Assembly: GCA_027341705.1 (NCBI GenBank)
Contig: DAIELO010000071.1
Location: 1-6,466 of the forward strand
Reading direction: 5' to 3'
Length of the DNA: 6,466 bases
From: Caryophanales bacterium
GTDB lineage: Bacteria > Bacillota > Bacilli > Alicyclobacillales > SLC66
The notes below the pieces were generated by a model. The model was given only the letters and a program-made list of their open reading frames with translations. It ran no database searches and was not told the DNA's origin. This document shows positions 1-4,726 of this stretch, one piece after another (position 1 is the first letter of the stretch; each line of letters begins with the position of its first letter). Position numbers and translations under genes: made by a program.

Positions 1-1
1 C

Positions 2-1093
2 GATGAAATGGACTTTCGTAAGCGTTTGTGGATGAATGAATCGTTGATTGAGTTGGTGGGTCAGGGTGCCATCGAACTTACTTGGGAAAGGTTTCGTGAA
101 CAGGAAGTGGTGCGGACAGTGTATCTGCGCGTCGAGAATGTGGAGGTGGCTTACGCGGTGTCGGGTGTTGTGCCGCTGACCGAGAAGTTGGAACGTTTGC
201 GTGCAACGCTCGCGCCGCTATCCGATCACCCGTGGGAATGGGTACGAAGATGGGTTGCGAAAAAGGAAGAATCCTTCGCTGAGCGCAAAACCGCTTCTCT
301 TGATGTGGACGACGCGGAGGGCTATGCCGATCTCGCGTTGGTGTTAAACGAGCTTCCAGCACTTGAAGGCGAACAGATGGCGCTGCGGGTGTTTAGCCAG
401 AGGCTGTTTCGTGACACCAAGCACTTGGAGCGAAGGGTGCTGAAGCGCCTGATTGGCCTTGTAAAGAAAGCGTCCGGAGAGTATCGAGACACGGAGGAAG
501 AGTGGCTCGACTATCTGGGCATTGTGCGAAACCCGCAACACGCCTGGGTGTGCGGGTCGCTTCTGCTATATTTGGCAGACGGGCGCGTGATCGATACCTC
601 CTTATTTCCCGGCGGGCTCGGCTTATCTGGCACTACCATTCGTGCGATCGAGCGGGTGACGACGACAGCACGCCGTGCGCTGACGATTGAAAACCTGACC
701 AGCTATCATCAGTGGATTGACGTGCATGCCGCAGATGCGGCGAAAGAGGTCGTGATCTATACGGGCGGATATCCTCACCGCGTTCTGCAGGAACTGCTTG
801 GCAAACTGGCGGAGGGGATGGATTTGGTGACCGAAGTTTATCATTGGGGTGATATCGACCTTGGCGGTATCCGCATTTTCGAGTACATGAAGCGTCACTT
901 TTTTCCCGCGCTGCGACCGTATCGTATGGATGTGGACACGCTACTTGCCTACGAGGCGGTGGCGGGACCCGTTGTTGACGAGTATGCAGAGCAGTTGCGC
1001 GTGGCGGCGCAAGATCCACAGTATGCTGAGTGGGTGCCGGTGCTCAACGCGATGCTCGCGCGCGGCATCCGGCTTGAGCAGGAAAGTGTGTAA
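2..1093 (+). CDS. jetD: Wadjet defence protein JetD (DUF3322/DUF2220), 5'-truncated by the window edge
   Basis: C-terminal and central part of JetD, the nuclease of the Wadjet (JetABCD) system; JetABC is an SMC-like complex that extrudes circular plasmid DNA, and JetD cleaves it. The frame is open to the left edge (codons Asp-Glu precede the first ATG at 8), so the true start is probably upstream; JetD is usually somewhat longer, roughly 380-410 residues, and a few dozen N-terminal residues seem missing. Counting from that ATG, an N-terminal DUF3322-like region includes GAIELTWERFR (20-30). The DUF2220 part has FSQRLFRDTKHLE (129-141). The Toprim-like core follows, with TIENLTSYHQW (226-236, Glu228 the candidate metal-binding acid), YTGGYP (251-256) and HWGDIDLGG (279-287, the DxD pair Asp282/Asp284). 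The catalytic acids are therefore intact. jetD is normally last in jetABCD, which fits the non-coding DNA behind it. Hand counts of four sampled 60-base lines gave 34-37 G+C, above most of the rest of the window. Confidence 0.87.
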   Translation, partial: DEMDFRKRLWMNESLIELVGQGAIELTWERFREQEVVRTVYLRVENVEVAYAVSGVVPLTEKLERLRATLAPLSDHPWEWVRRWVAKKEESFAERKTASLDVDDAEGYADLALVLNELPALEGEQMALRVFSQRLFRDTKHLERRVLKRLIGLVKKASGEYRDTEEEWLDYLGIVRNPQHAWVCGSLLLYLADGRVIDTSLFPGGLGLSGTTIRAIERVTTTARRALTIENLTSYHQWIDVHAADAAKEVVIYTGGYPHRVLQELLGKLAEGMDLVTEVYHWGDIDLGGIRIFEYMKRHFFPALRPYRMDVDTLLAYEAVAGPVVDEYAEQLRVAAQDPQYAEWVPVLNAMLARGIRLEQESV

Positions 1094-1249
1094 CGGTTTG
1101 CACTAAGTGATGTGCTGGGGCTTCTCTTTTATGGGAATCTTTCTGCTGGTTCTCACAACTATTAAAAATAGTCACGAATTCTGCTTTTATCCAGTGTGTC
1201 ATGAGAAACACCCCTACGAACTGCAGTAACTCCCCCGCCAACCTCGCGA

Positions 1250-1459
1250 TTAATCGACCTTTTTACGATTCACACGTTGTGCTCGATCACTTTCCAGATC
1301 TACGCCCATTTCTTCCAACATCTGATCAAAGCGAATCGGCCCTATCTTCAGGGCTAACCGAACCTCTGACCTAGATTTTGTTACTCGTAGTGCAAGGTAT
1401 TCCTCTTTCGTCAAGCTGTTCTCTGTCATTAGTATTGTTCTACACTCCCAATATTTCAT
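1250..1459 (-). CDS. Small hypothetical protein, possibly helix-turn-helix-like
   Basis: 69-codon ORF; I do not recognise a family. From the second Met (codon 11, ATG at 1427-1429) the protein starts MTENSLTKEEYLALR and continues KSRSEVRLALKIGPIRFDQMLEEMG. The pattern of a TKEEYL helix, then a charged turn, then two short helices resembles small phage-type helix-turn-helix proteins, but this is only a pattern impression. It is hydrophilic, with no signal peptide or membrane segment. Support: a possible minus-strand promoter, GTGAAA (1522-1527) and AATAAT (1499-1504) with a 17-bp spacer. Against: neither ATG has a well-placed SD; the nearest purine run, GGGAG, is 15 bases before the second ATG. 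It points towards jetD and may be a gene remnant. A chance ORF is possible. Confidence 0.35.
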   Translation of the reverse strand: MKYWECRTILMTENSLTKEEYLALRVTKSRSEVRLALKIGPIRFDQMLEEMGVDLESDRAQRVNRKKVD

Positions 1460-1498
1460 CTATGAAGAGGGTACATCAAAAAATGAATAGGAACAAGT

Positions 1499-1527
1499 AT
1501 TATTTGCTAGAAAAATTAACCTTTCAC
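1499..1527 (-). promoter_or_regulatory. Possible promoter for the small minus-strand ORF
   Basis: Read on the minus strand: GTGAAA (-35, 4/6 match) at 1522-1527, a 17-bp spacer, and AATAAT (-10, 5/6 match) at 1499-1504. The start would be near 1492, about 33 bases before the first ATG of the small ORF. Hexamers of this quality occur by chance in AT-rich spacers. Confidence 0.25.
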
Positions 1528-1581
1528 GTGGTCTATGTGTCCCTGGTGCGATATCATCAAGCACTCCCACGTTTTCCACTG

Positions 1582-1587
1582 TATAAT
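1582..1587 (+). promoter_or_regulatory. Consensus -10 hexamer upstream of the DedA gene
   Basis: TATAAT, a perfect sigma-A -10, preceded directly by TG (one base short of the standard extended -10 spacing). No good -35 is found 16-18 bases upstream. Initiation here would leave a leader of about 85 bases. A perfect -35 (TTGACA) lies nearer, at 1614-1619, but has no good -10 partner at normal spacing. The real promoter of this gene is therefore undecided. Confidence 0.3.
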
Positions 1588-1678
1588 GTAAATAGTATTC
1601 TGCGTCCTCATTGTTGACATGGTCGTGATGCTACTAATTGAGGGAATTGCGCTAGTGCTAGGTTAAGGGGGAAGACGG

Positions 1679-2260
1679 TTGCAACATTTAGGCTATTTAG
1701 GCGTGTTTCTCGCATTGTTTTTCGAAGCCATCGGTGTGCCTTTTCCTTCTGAAACGATTTTGATCACGTCAGGGATTGAAATGTCTCGTGGCGTTTTTGC
1801 ATTTGTACCTTTATGGATTATGGCGGTTATGGGGAATGTGGTGGGATCAAATATCGCGTATGGCATTGGCCGATTTGTGGGAAGGGCTGCCATCCTTCGG
1901 TATGGTCGACGCATAGGGATTACGGAATCGCGGTTTCATTCTGTGGAAATTAATTTTCAGCGCTTTCAGTCCGCCTATTTACTCATTGGTAAATTTATTG
2001 CGTTTGTTCGCATTGCCATACCCTACTTGGCGGGGATTAACAAAGTAACGTACGGGAAATTCAACCTCTATAATCTGCTTGCGGCAATGGCGTGGTCGGC
2101 GCTGTTTTTGGTTATGGGACGCTATCTTGAGATGATTTGGCGACATTACGGGCAAACATTGATTATCCATTGGTATATAACGGCACCGATACTAATGATT
2201 GTGATCGTTATTCTATGGTGGGTACATAAAATAGTACAACACCGTCTTGAAAAGAAATAA
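1679..2260 (+). CDS. DedA-family (SNARE-associated/VTT domain) membrane protein
   Basis: Integral inner-membrane protein of the DedA/VTT superfamily. Members act in lipid carrier (undecaprenyl phosphate, phosphatidylethanolamine) flipping and membrane homeostasis; the substrate of this one cannot be read from sequence. At 193 residues it has normal family length. Visible hallmarks are FEAIGVPFPSE (15-25), a glycine-rich stretch ending NIAYGIGRFVGR (58-69), and the conserved arginine segment GKFIAFVRIAIPYLAG (104-119). Hydrophobic spans lie near 4-20, 42-64, 99-120, 131-150 and 161-182, with a basic C-terminus (HRLEKK). The start is TTG: an in-frame TAA at 1664-1666 excludes anything upstream, AAGGGGG (1665-1671) sits 7 bases before it, and the next Met (35) would delete the first membrane segment and the PFPSE motif. 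It stands alone and converges on yqxD with a 5-base gap. Confidence 0.9.
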   Translation: MQHLGYLGVFLALFFEAIGVPFPSETILITSGIEMSRGVFAFVPLWIMAVMGNVVGSNIAYGIGRFVGRAAILRYGRRIGITESRFHSVEINFQRFQSAYLLIGKFIAFVRIAIPYLAGINKVTYGKFNLYNLLAAMAWSALFLVMGRYLEMIWRHYGQTLIIHWYITAPILMIVIVILWWVHKIVQHRLEKK

Positions 2261-2263
2261 CTG

Positions 2264-2290
2264 TATCAGAGGGAATCACTAATTCTGATA
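2264..2290. repeat. Inverted repeat between the convergent stops
   Basis: TATCAGA (2264-2270) and its exact complement TCTGATA (2284-2290), with a 13-base loop. It starts 3 bases after the DedA stop codon and includes the stop codon and last codons of yqxD. It could form a stem in either transcript, but it is A/T-rich and lacks a clear T run. Weak bidirectional terminator or chance. Confidence 0.3.
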
Positions 2291-2727
2291 GATAGCAATG
2301 CTTCAAGACGCAAAGCGAATGTCTTGCGATCCTCGTCGGTGCGCGCTTTTGGTCCGCGAAAACGCACCGAAGCTTTTCGTTCACGTTGATGTAATGCCCG
2401 CTCATAGAGCAAAAGATCGATATTGTCCACCGTATACTCCATTCCTTTTGGTGACAATGCTTTTGCGCCTTTTCCCAACGCGATGGCAGCGAGACCGTAA
2501 TCCTGCGTAATCACAATAGCCGGTTCCCCCTTTTTAATGCGTCCGAGAATGTGCATGTCAGTCGCCTGTGGGTGCGCATCTACTTGGATGTGATTGTCTC
2601 CTTGAATCTGATGGTTGATCGAACTTACGGTGATGACATTGGCTCCGTAGCGTTGACCGAGTGTCCGTGCCGTCGAAAGTACATCTTTTGGCGCTGCGTC
2701 TGCATCAATAAAAATAGTAATGGACAT
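2266..2727 (-). CDS. yqxD: UPF0178 (DUF188) family protein YqxD/YaiI
   Basis: Small conserved soluble cytoplasmic protein of unknown biochemical function; the family (DUF188) has a PIN-like fold and conserved acidic residues suggestive of a nuclease, but no activity is established. The 153-residue length is typical. Signatures: FIDADAAP (6-13), ATDMHI (55-60), VITQDYGLAA (72-81) and RGPKARTDEDRKTF (124-137). The aspartates 8, 10, 57 and 76 would be the candidate metal ligands. The ATG (2725-2727) has the SD AGAGGTG about 6 bases upstream, located in the 12-base gap after the stop of the MATE gene. The two are therefore almost certainly co-transcribed and perhaps translationally coupled. Family assignment is firm; function is not known. 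Confidence 0.93.
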   Translation of the reverse strand: MSITIFIDADAAPKDVLSTARTLGQRYGANVITVSSINHQIQGDNHIQVDAHPQATDMHILGRIKKGEPAIVITQDYGLAAIALGKGAKALSPKGMEYTVDNIDLLLYERALHQRERKASVRFRGPKARTDEDRKTFALRLEALLSIRISDSL

Positions 2728-2739
2728 GTCTTCACCTCT

Positions 2740-4077
2740 TTATAGTTTTCTTATCCAATTGTGAGTCCGCCGATACCATAAAAACAGACCTGCGCGCAAC
2801 GCATTGTCACTGCCGATGCTGACCCAGACAGCGGGTAATCCGAAATGAAAGTGCCATGCAAACACGTATACTCCTAAGGTGCGAATACCCCATATGCCAA
2901 TGATGGTGGTGATCATTGGGAATTTGCTATTGCCACCTGCTTGAATGGCGGAGGTATCCACCAAAACGGCTGCCAGAAACGGTTGTGATACGATATCGAT
3001 TGCAAGAATGATGAACAGCAAATGGAGCACGTGCTGGTTGTGCGAAAAAAGTAAGCCCAACCATGGACTAAATAGCCATAAGAGAATGGTGATTGCGGTC
3101 ATCGCCACCGCTGACTCGATGTAACTCCAGTGGCGGTATATTTTTGCATCGTCCACATTGCCACTGCCAATGGCTTGGCCAATCGTAGTAGTGGCCGCAA
3201 TTGCAAATCCACTTCCAATCGTATAGGCAAAAGTGGTCAATGTTCCTGCAATATTATGCGTGGCATAAACATCAATTCCCATTCTCACGATCAAGCCAAA
3301 ATAGATCACTTGTCCGACCCGCATGGACAGTCGTTCCAACGCAGCAGGAACGGCAAATTTTATCATACTCCAACTGATAGCGGGAGATACTTTTAAATCC
3401 GTACGCTTTAGTGTAAGCTCTGCTATGGTGCGAGATTTCATCCATAGCCTAATCAACGCGTACAAACGCGCGAGTACCATTGCAAATGCGGCTCCTTGTA
3501 ACCCAAACCCGTGAAATGACCCTACGCCAAAAATCAAAAAGTAATCGAATACCACGTGAATGGCGTTCATTTCAAGGTCGACTCGCAATGGCGTTTTGGT
3601 ATCCCCGATCGCGCGGAATGCAGCAGATTGGGTGGTGAAAAGTGCAATTAGTGGTGATATTCCCAGCACGATAGTGAAATATGGCAAGGCAGTTCTTTGC
3701 AGCGCTCCAACGGCCCCCATTATATGTAACAAAGGGATAGCGAAATACACGGAGGCACATGATAAAATGATGCCCAGCGCAAACGCAATGAGTAATCCAT
3801 GCCAAATTGCAGCACGACCCTGATTTTTGTTGTTTGCTCCCACGGCTCGTGATAAAAAAACAGAGATGGTGGCTGAAACCGCCATAAAAACACCGATATA
3901 GGTCATGTTATACACGTTCGTGATACCGACTGCATCAAGGGACATCAAACCTAATTTGGCGATAAAGAATGTATCAGCAACACCTAATAGGTTTTGCAAA
4001 TACGCTTCGCCAATAGCAGGGAGTGCAATTGCAAAAATCCGCTTTGCAGGAGTTGGGATTCTGATGGCGATTGCCAT
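2740..4077 (-). CDS. MATE-family efflux transporter (NorM/DinF type)
   Basis: Inner-membrane secondary transporter of the MATE family, which exports cationic drugs or metabolites in exchange for Na+ or H+; the substrate cannot be read here. At 445 residues with about 12 hydrophobic spans in two similar halves, length and layout are standard. Hallmarks are VADTFFIAKLG (33-43) in the first helix region, FRAIGDTKTP (154-163) at the loop after the fourth to fifth helix, TTIGQAIGSGN (297-307) in the second half, and QAGGNSKFP near the C-terminal third. ATG 4075-4077 is preceded by AGAGGA about 8-9 bases upstream. It is the first gene of an operon with yqxD, driven by an extended -10 promoter directly upstream. 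It is divergent from the heme monooxygenase gene across a 129-base intergenic region containing a Fur-like box, which raises but does not prove a link to iron or heme physiology. Confidence 0.93.
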   Translation of the reverse strand: MAIAIRIPTPAKRIFAIALPAIGEAYLQNLLGVADTFFIAKLGLMSLDAVGITNVYNMTYIGVFMAVSATISVFLSRAVGANNKNQGRAAIWHGLLIAFALGIILSCASVYFAIPLLHIMGAVGALQRTALPYFTIVLGISPLIALFTTQSAAFRAIGDTKTPLRVDLEMNAIHVVFDYFLIFGVGSFHGFGLQGAAFAMVLARLYALIRLWMKSRTIAELTLKRTDLKVSPAISWSMIKFAVPAALERLSMRVGQVIYFGLIVRMGIDVYATHNIAGTLTTFAYTIGSGFAIAATTTIGQAIGSGNVDDAKIYRHWSYIESAVAMTAITILLWLFSPWLGLLFSHNQHVLHLLFIILAIDIVSQPFLAAVLVDTSAIQAGGNSKFPMITTIIGIWGIRTLGVYVFAWHFHFGLPAVWVSIGSDNALRAGLFLWYRRTHNWIRKL

Positions 4078-4088
4078 TTGCCACGTCC

Positions 4089-4098
4089 TCTCATGAGA
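4089..4098. repeat. Perfect 10-bp palindrome at the presumed MATE transcription start
   Basis: TCTCATGAGA equals its own reverse complement. It overlaps the predicted +1 of the MATE transcript and part of its SD (minus strand AGAGGA). It could be a repressor half-site or chance; nothing else supports a role. Confidence 0.3.
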
Positions 4099-4100
4099 TG

Positions 4101-4109
4101 ATTATAGCA
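4101..4109 (-). promoter_or_regulatory. Extended -10 promoter of the MATE-yqxD operon
   Basis: Read on the minus strand the bases are TGCTATAAT: a perfect extended -10 (TGnTATAAT). The -35 region at 17-bp spacing is poor, as is common for extended -10 promoters. Initiation would fall near 4094, about 16 bases before the ATG and inside the palindrome TCTCATGAGA. Confidence 0.6.
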
Positions 4110-4133
4110 AAGTGGTTAAAATGCTACTACACA

Positions 4134-4148
4134 ATATAATCATTATCA
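4134..4148 (+). promoter_or_regulatory. Fur box over the heme monooxygenase promoter
   Basis: ATATAATCATTATCA matches the Bacillus 7-1-7 Fur consensus TGATAATnATTATCA at 12 of the 14 defined positions, with the right half perfect. Against the classical 19-mer, bases 4129-4147 match at 13 of 19, including 12 consecutive bases. It overlaps a perfect TATAAT (4135-4140) that is the best -10 for the downstream gene, although its -35 region is weak. That position suits iron-dependent repression of a heme-degrading enzyme. Relative to the divergent MATE start (about 4094) the box lies near -40 to -54. Confidence 0.65.
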
Positions 4149-4206
4149 GGTAATATTAAATTGTAGAAAAGAAACCAGATGCGACTAATCAGAGGAGTGG
4201 TAGTTA

Positions 4207-4491
4207 GTGTTTGAGGCACATAATAAAATTTTTGTGAACTCAGTGGAACAAGGTGAGCGGTTACAACAGGGATTTGCGCATGCAGGGGAACATATGAAGG
4301 CCGTACCAGGATTTCGTCAGTTTAACATGTTGGCGTCTCAGGACGGTAGCCACTTTATTGTGCGCGTGCTCTGGGAATCAGAAGACCATTTTCAAAACTG
4401 GGTCAAGAGTGAAGCATTTCGACAGGCGCACAGTGGGCAGGGGAACAACGGTCTAAAGGCTGAACTCACAGGATACAATGTAATAATGTAA
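4207..4491 (+). CDS. Heme-degrading monooxygenase, IsdG/HmoA type (ABM fold)
   Basis: Small cytoplasmic enzyme of the antibiotic-biosynthesis-monooxygenase fold that opens heme and releases iron, allowing heme to be used as an iron source. The 94 residues align by eye with Staphylococcus IsdG and B. subtilis HmoA. The heme-oxygenase triad is present: Asn6 (AHNKI; IsdG Asn7), Trp65 and His75 in WVKSEAFRQAH (65-75; IsdG WLKSDVFKAAH). PGF (34-36) and VLWES (54-58) also fit. The C-terminus is shorter than in IsdG or HmoA. The start is GTG: an in-frame TAG at 4201-4203 excludes earlier starts, AGAGGAG (4191-4197) is 9 bases upstream, and the first internal Met (30) would remove Asn6. It is a single gene, divergent from the MATE gene, with a Fur box at its promoter. 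It could be another ABM monooxygenase, but the triad and the Fur box both favour heme degradation. Confidence 0.87.
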   Translation: MFEAHNKIFVNSVEQGERLQQGFAHAGEHMKAVPGFRQFNMLASQDGSHFIVRVLWESEDHFQNWVKSEAFRQAHSGQGNNGLKAELTGYNVIM

Positions 4492-4501
4492 GCGATCGAG
4501 G

Positions 4502-4537
4502 CCCCATTGCAAAATGACGTACCATTCTGCAATGGGG
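4502..4537 (+). terminator. Long hairpin after the heme monooxygenase gene
   Basis: CCCCATTGCA (4502-4511) pairs perfectly with TGCAATGGGG (4528-4537). After one A/C mismatch the stem continues with AATG/CATT (4513-4516 and 4523-4526) around the loop ACGTAC. It begins 10 bases after the stop codon. The following bases (TAATATTCAAG) are not a real T run, so it is either an inefficient terminator or an mRNA 3'-end stabiliser. Confidence 0.55.
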
Positions 4538-4596
4538 TAATATTCAAGTTTAGGAATGAATAGATTGAAAACTCAAAAATACTTTACCCTACTAAA

Positions 4597-4625
4597 TTGC
4601 ATTTGAATTCTGAGTATATTAGAAT
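4597..4625 (+). promoter_or_regulatory. Probable promoter of the amino-acid permease gene
   Basis: TTGCAT (4597-4602, weak -35, 3/6), a 17-bp spacer, and TAGAAT (4620-4625, -10, 5/6). An overlapping TATATT (4615-4620, 5/6) is an alternative -10. Transcription would start near 4632 and give a leader of about 95 bases. The -10 elements lie inside a 22-bp dyad. Confidence 0.4.
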
Positions 4626-4632
4626 GTACTCA
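4611..4632. promoter_or_regulatory. 22-bp dyad, probable operator of the permease gene
   Basis: TGAGTA (4611-4616) and TACTCA (4627-4632) are exact inverted repeats 10 bases apart. Inside them ATT (4618-4620) pairs with AAT (4623-4625), so 9 of 11 symmetric positions are complementary. It covers both candidate -10 hexamers and ends at the predicted start of transcription, a classic position for a dimeric repressor. The regulator is not identified. Confidence 0.5.
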
Positions 4633-4648
4633 ACAAAAAGAATGTTTG

Positions 4649-4664
4649 AATTTTTACAAAAATT
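4649..4664. promoter_or_regulatory. AT-rich palindrome resembling a CodY box
   Basis: AATTTTT-AC-AAAAATT is symmetric except for the central two bases. Its first 15 bases match the CodY consensus AATTTTCWGAAAATT at 12 of 15, though the strict half-sites are one base too far apart. CodY commonly represses amino-acid transport genes in Bacillota. Whether this organism has CodY is not visible here. Confidence 0.3.
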
Positions 4665-4681
4665 AGAGGAGGGTTGGGGTT

Positions 4682-4726
4682 ATTGCGCTGAATTTTAATT
4701 TTATCATATTTGAAGGAGGAGCCTAA
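4682..4726 (+). CDS. Possible 14-codon leader peptide ahead of the permease
   Basis: A strong SD, AGAGGAGGG (4665-4673), serves no annotated gene. Eight bases after it an ATT codon (4682-4684, a rare start codon) opens the frame I/M-A-L-N-F-N-F-I-I-F-E-G-G-A. It ends with TAA at 4724-4726, sharing its last A with the permease ATG (TAATG). Translation through the permease SD would couple the two frames. A CTG at 4688 is an alternative in-frame start. Too short for coding statistics; the evidence is only the SD, the spacing and the stop/start overlap. Confidence 0.25.
   Translation: MALNFNFIIFEGGA

Larger units (their letters stand above)
1094..1678. other. Gene-poor spacer between jetD and the DedA gene
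   Basis: 585 bases without a convincing gene of known family. It contains one small minus-strand ORF (1250-1459, listed separately), a perfect but A/T-only-looped 6-bp hairpin at 1158-1172 with no T run, and promoter-like hexamers near the DedA gene (TATAAT at 1582-1587, TTGACA at 1614-1619). I find no tRNA, no CRISPR-like repeats, no insertion-sequence ends, and no clear intrinsic terminator behind jetD. The lower G+C than in jetD is visible by eye. It may mark the boundary of the defence cassette. Confidence 0.6.

Noticed and set aside
1158..1172. Perfect hairpin ACTATT-AAA-AATAGT as terminator of jetD
   Set aside because: The stem is A/T-rich with a 3-base loop, no T run follows, and it is 65 bases after the stop.
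1378..1617. 79-codon plus-strand ORF in the spacer
   Set aside because: No SD before its ATG, no recognisable motif, composition of translated AT-rich non-coding DNA, and it overlaps the better minus-strand candidate.
1460..1636. Minus-strand stretch of about 59 codons without a stop, just before the small ORF
   Set aside because: It has no ATG and no placed start; an open run of this length is expected by chance in one frame about once in twenty tries. No family motif seen.
1614..1642. TTGACA as -35 of the DedA gene
   Set aside because: Perfect -35, but nothing close to TATAAT at 15-19 bp spacing, so I did not list it as a promoter.
4668..4680. G-rich run GGAGGGTTGGGG as a G-quadruplex
   Set aside because: It lacks four separate G runs with loops between each; it is better read as an SD plus neighbouring G residues.
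4538..4725. T-box or metabolite riboswitch in the permease leader
   Set aside because: I see no T-box sequence, no conserved riboswitch core and no terminator/antiterminator pair before the ATG; only DNA dyads and two SD sites.
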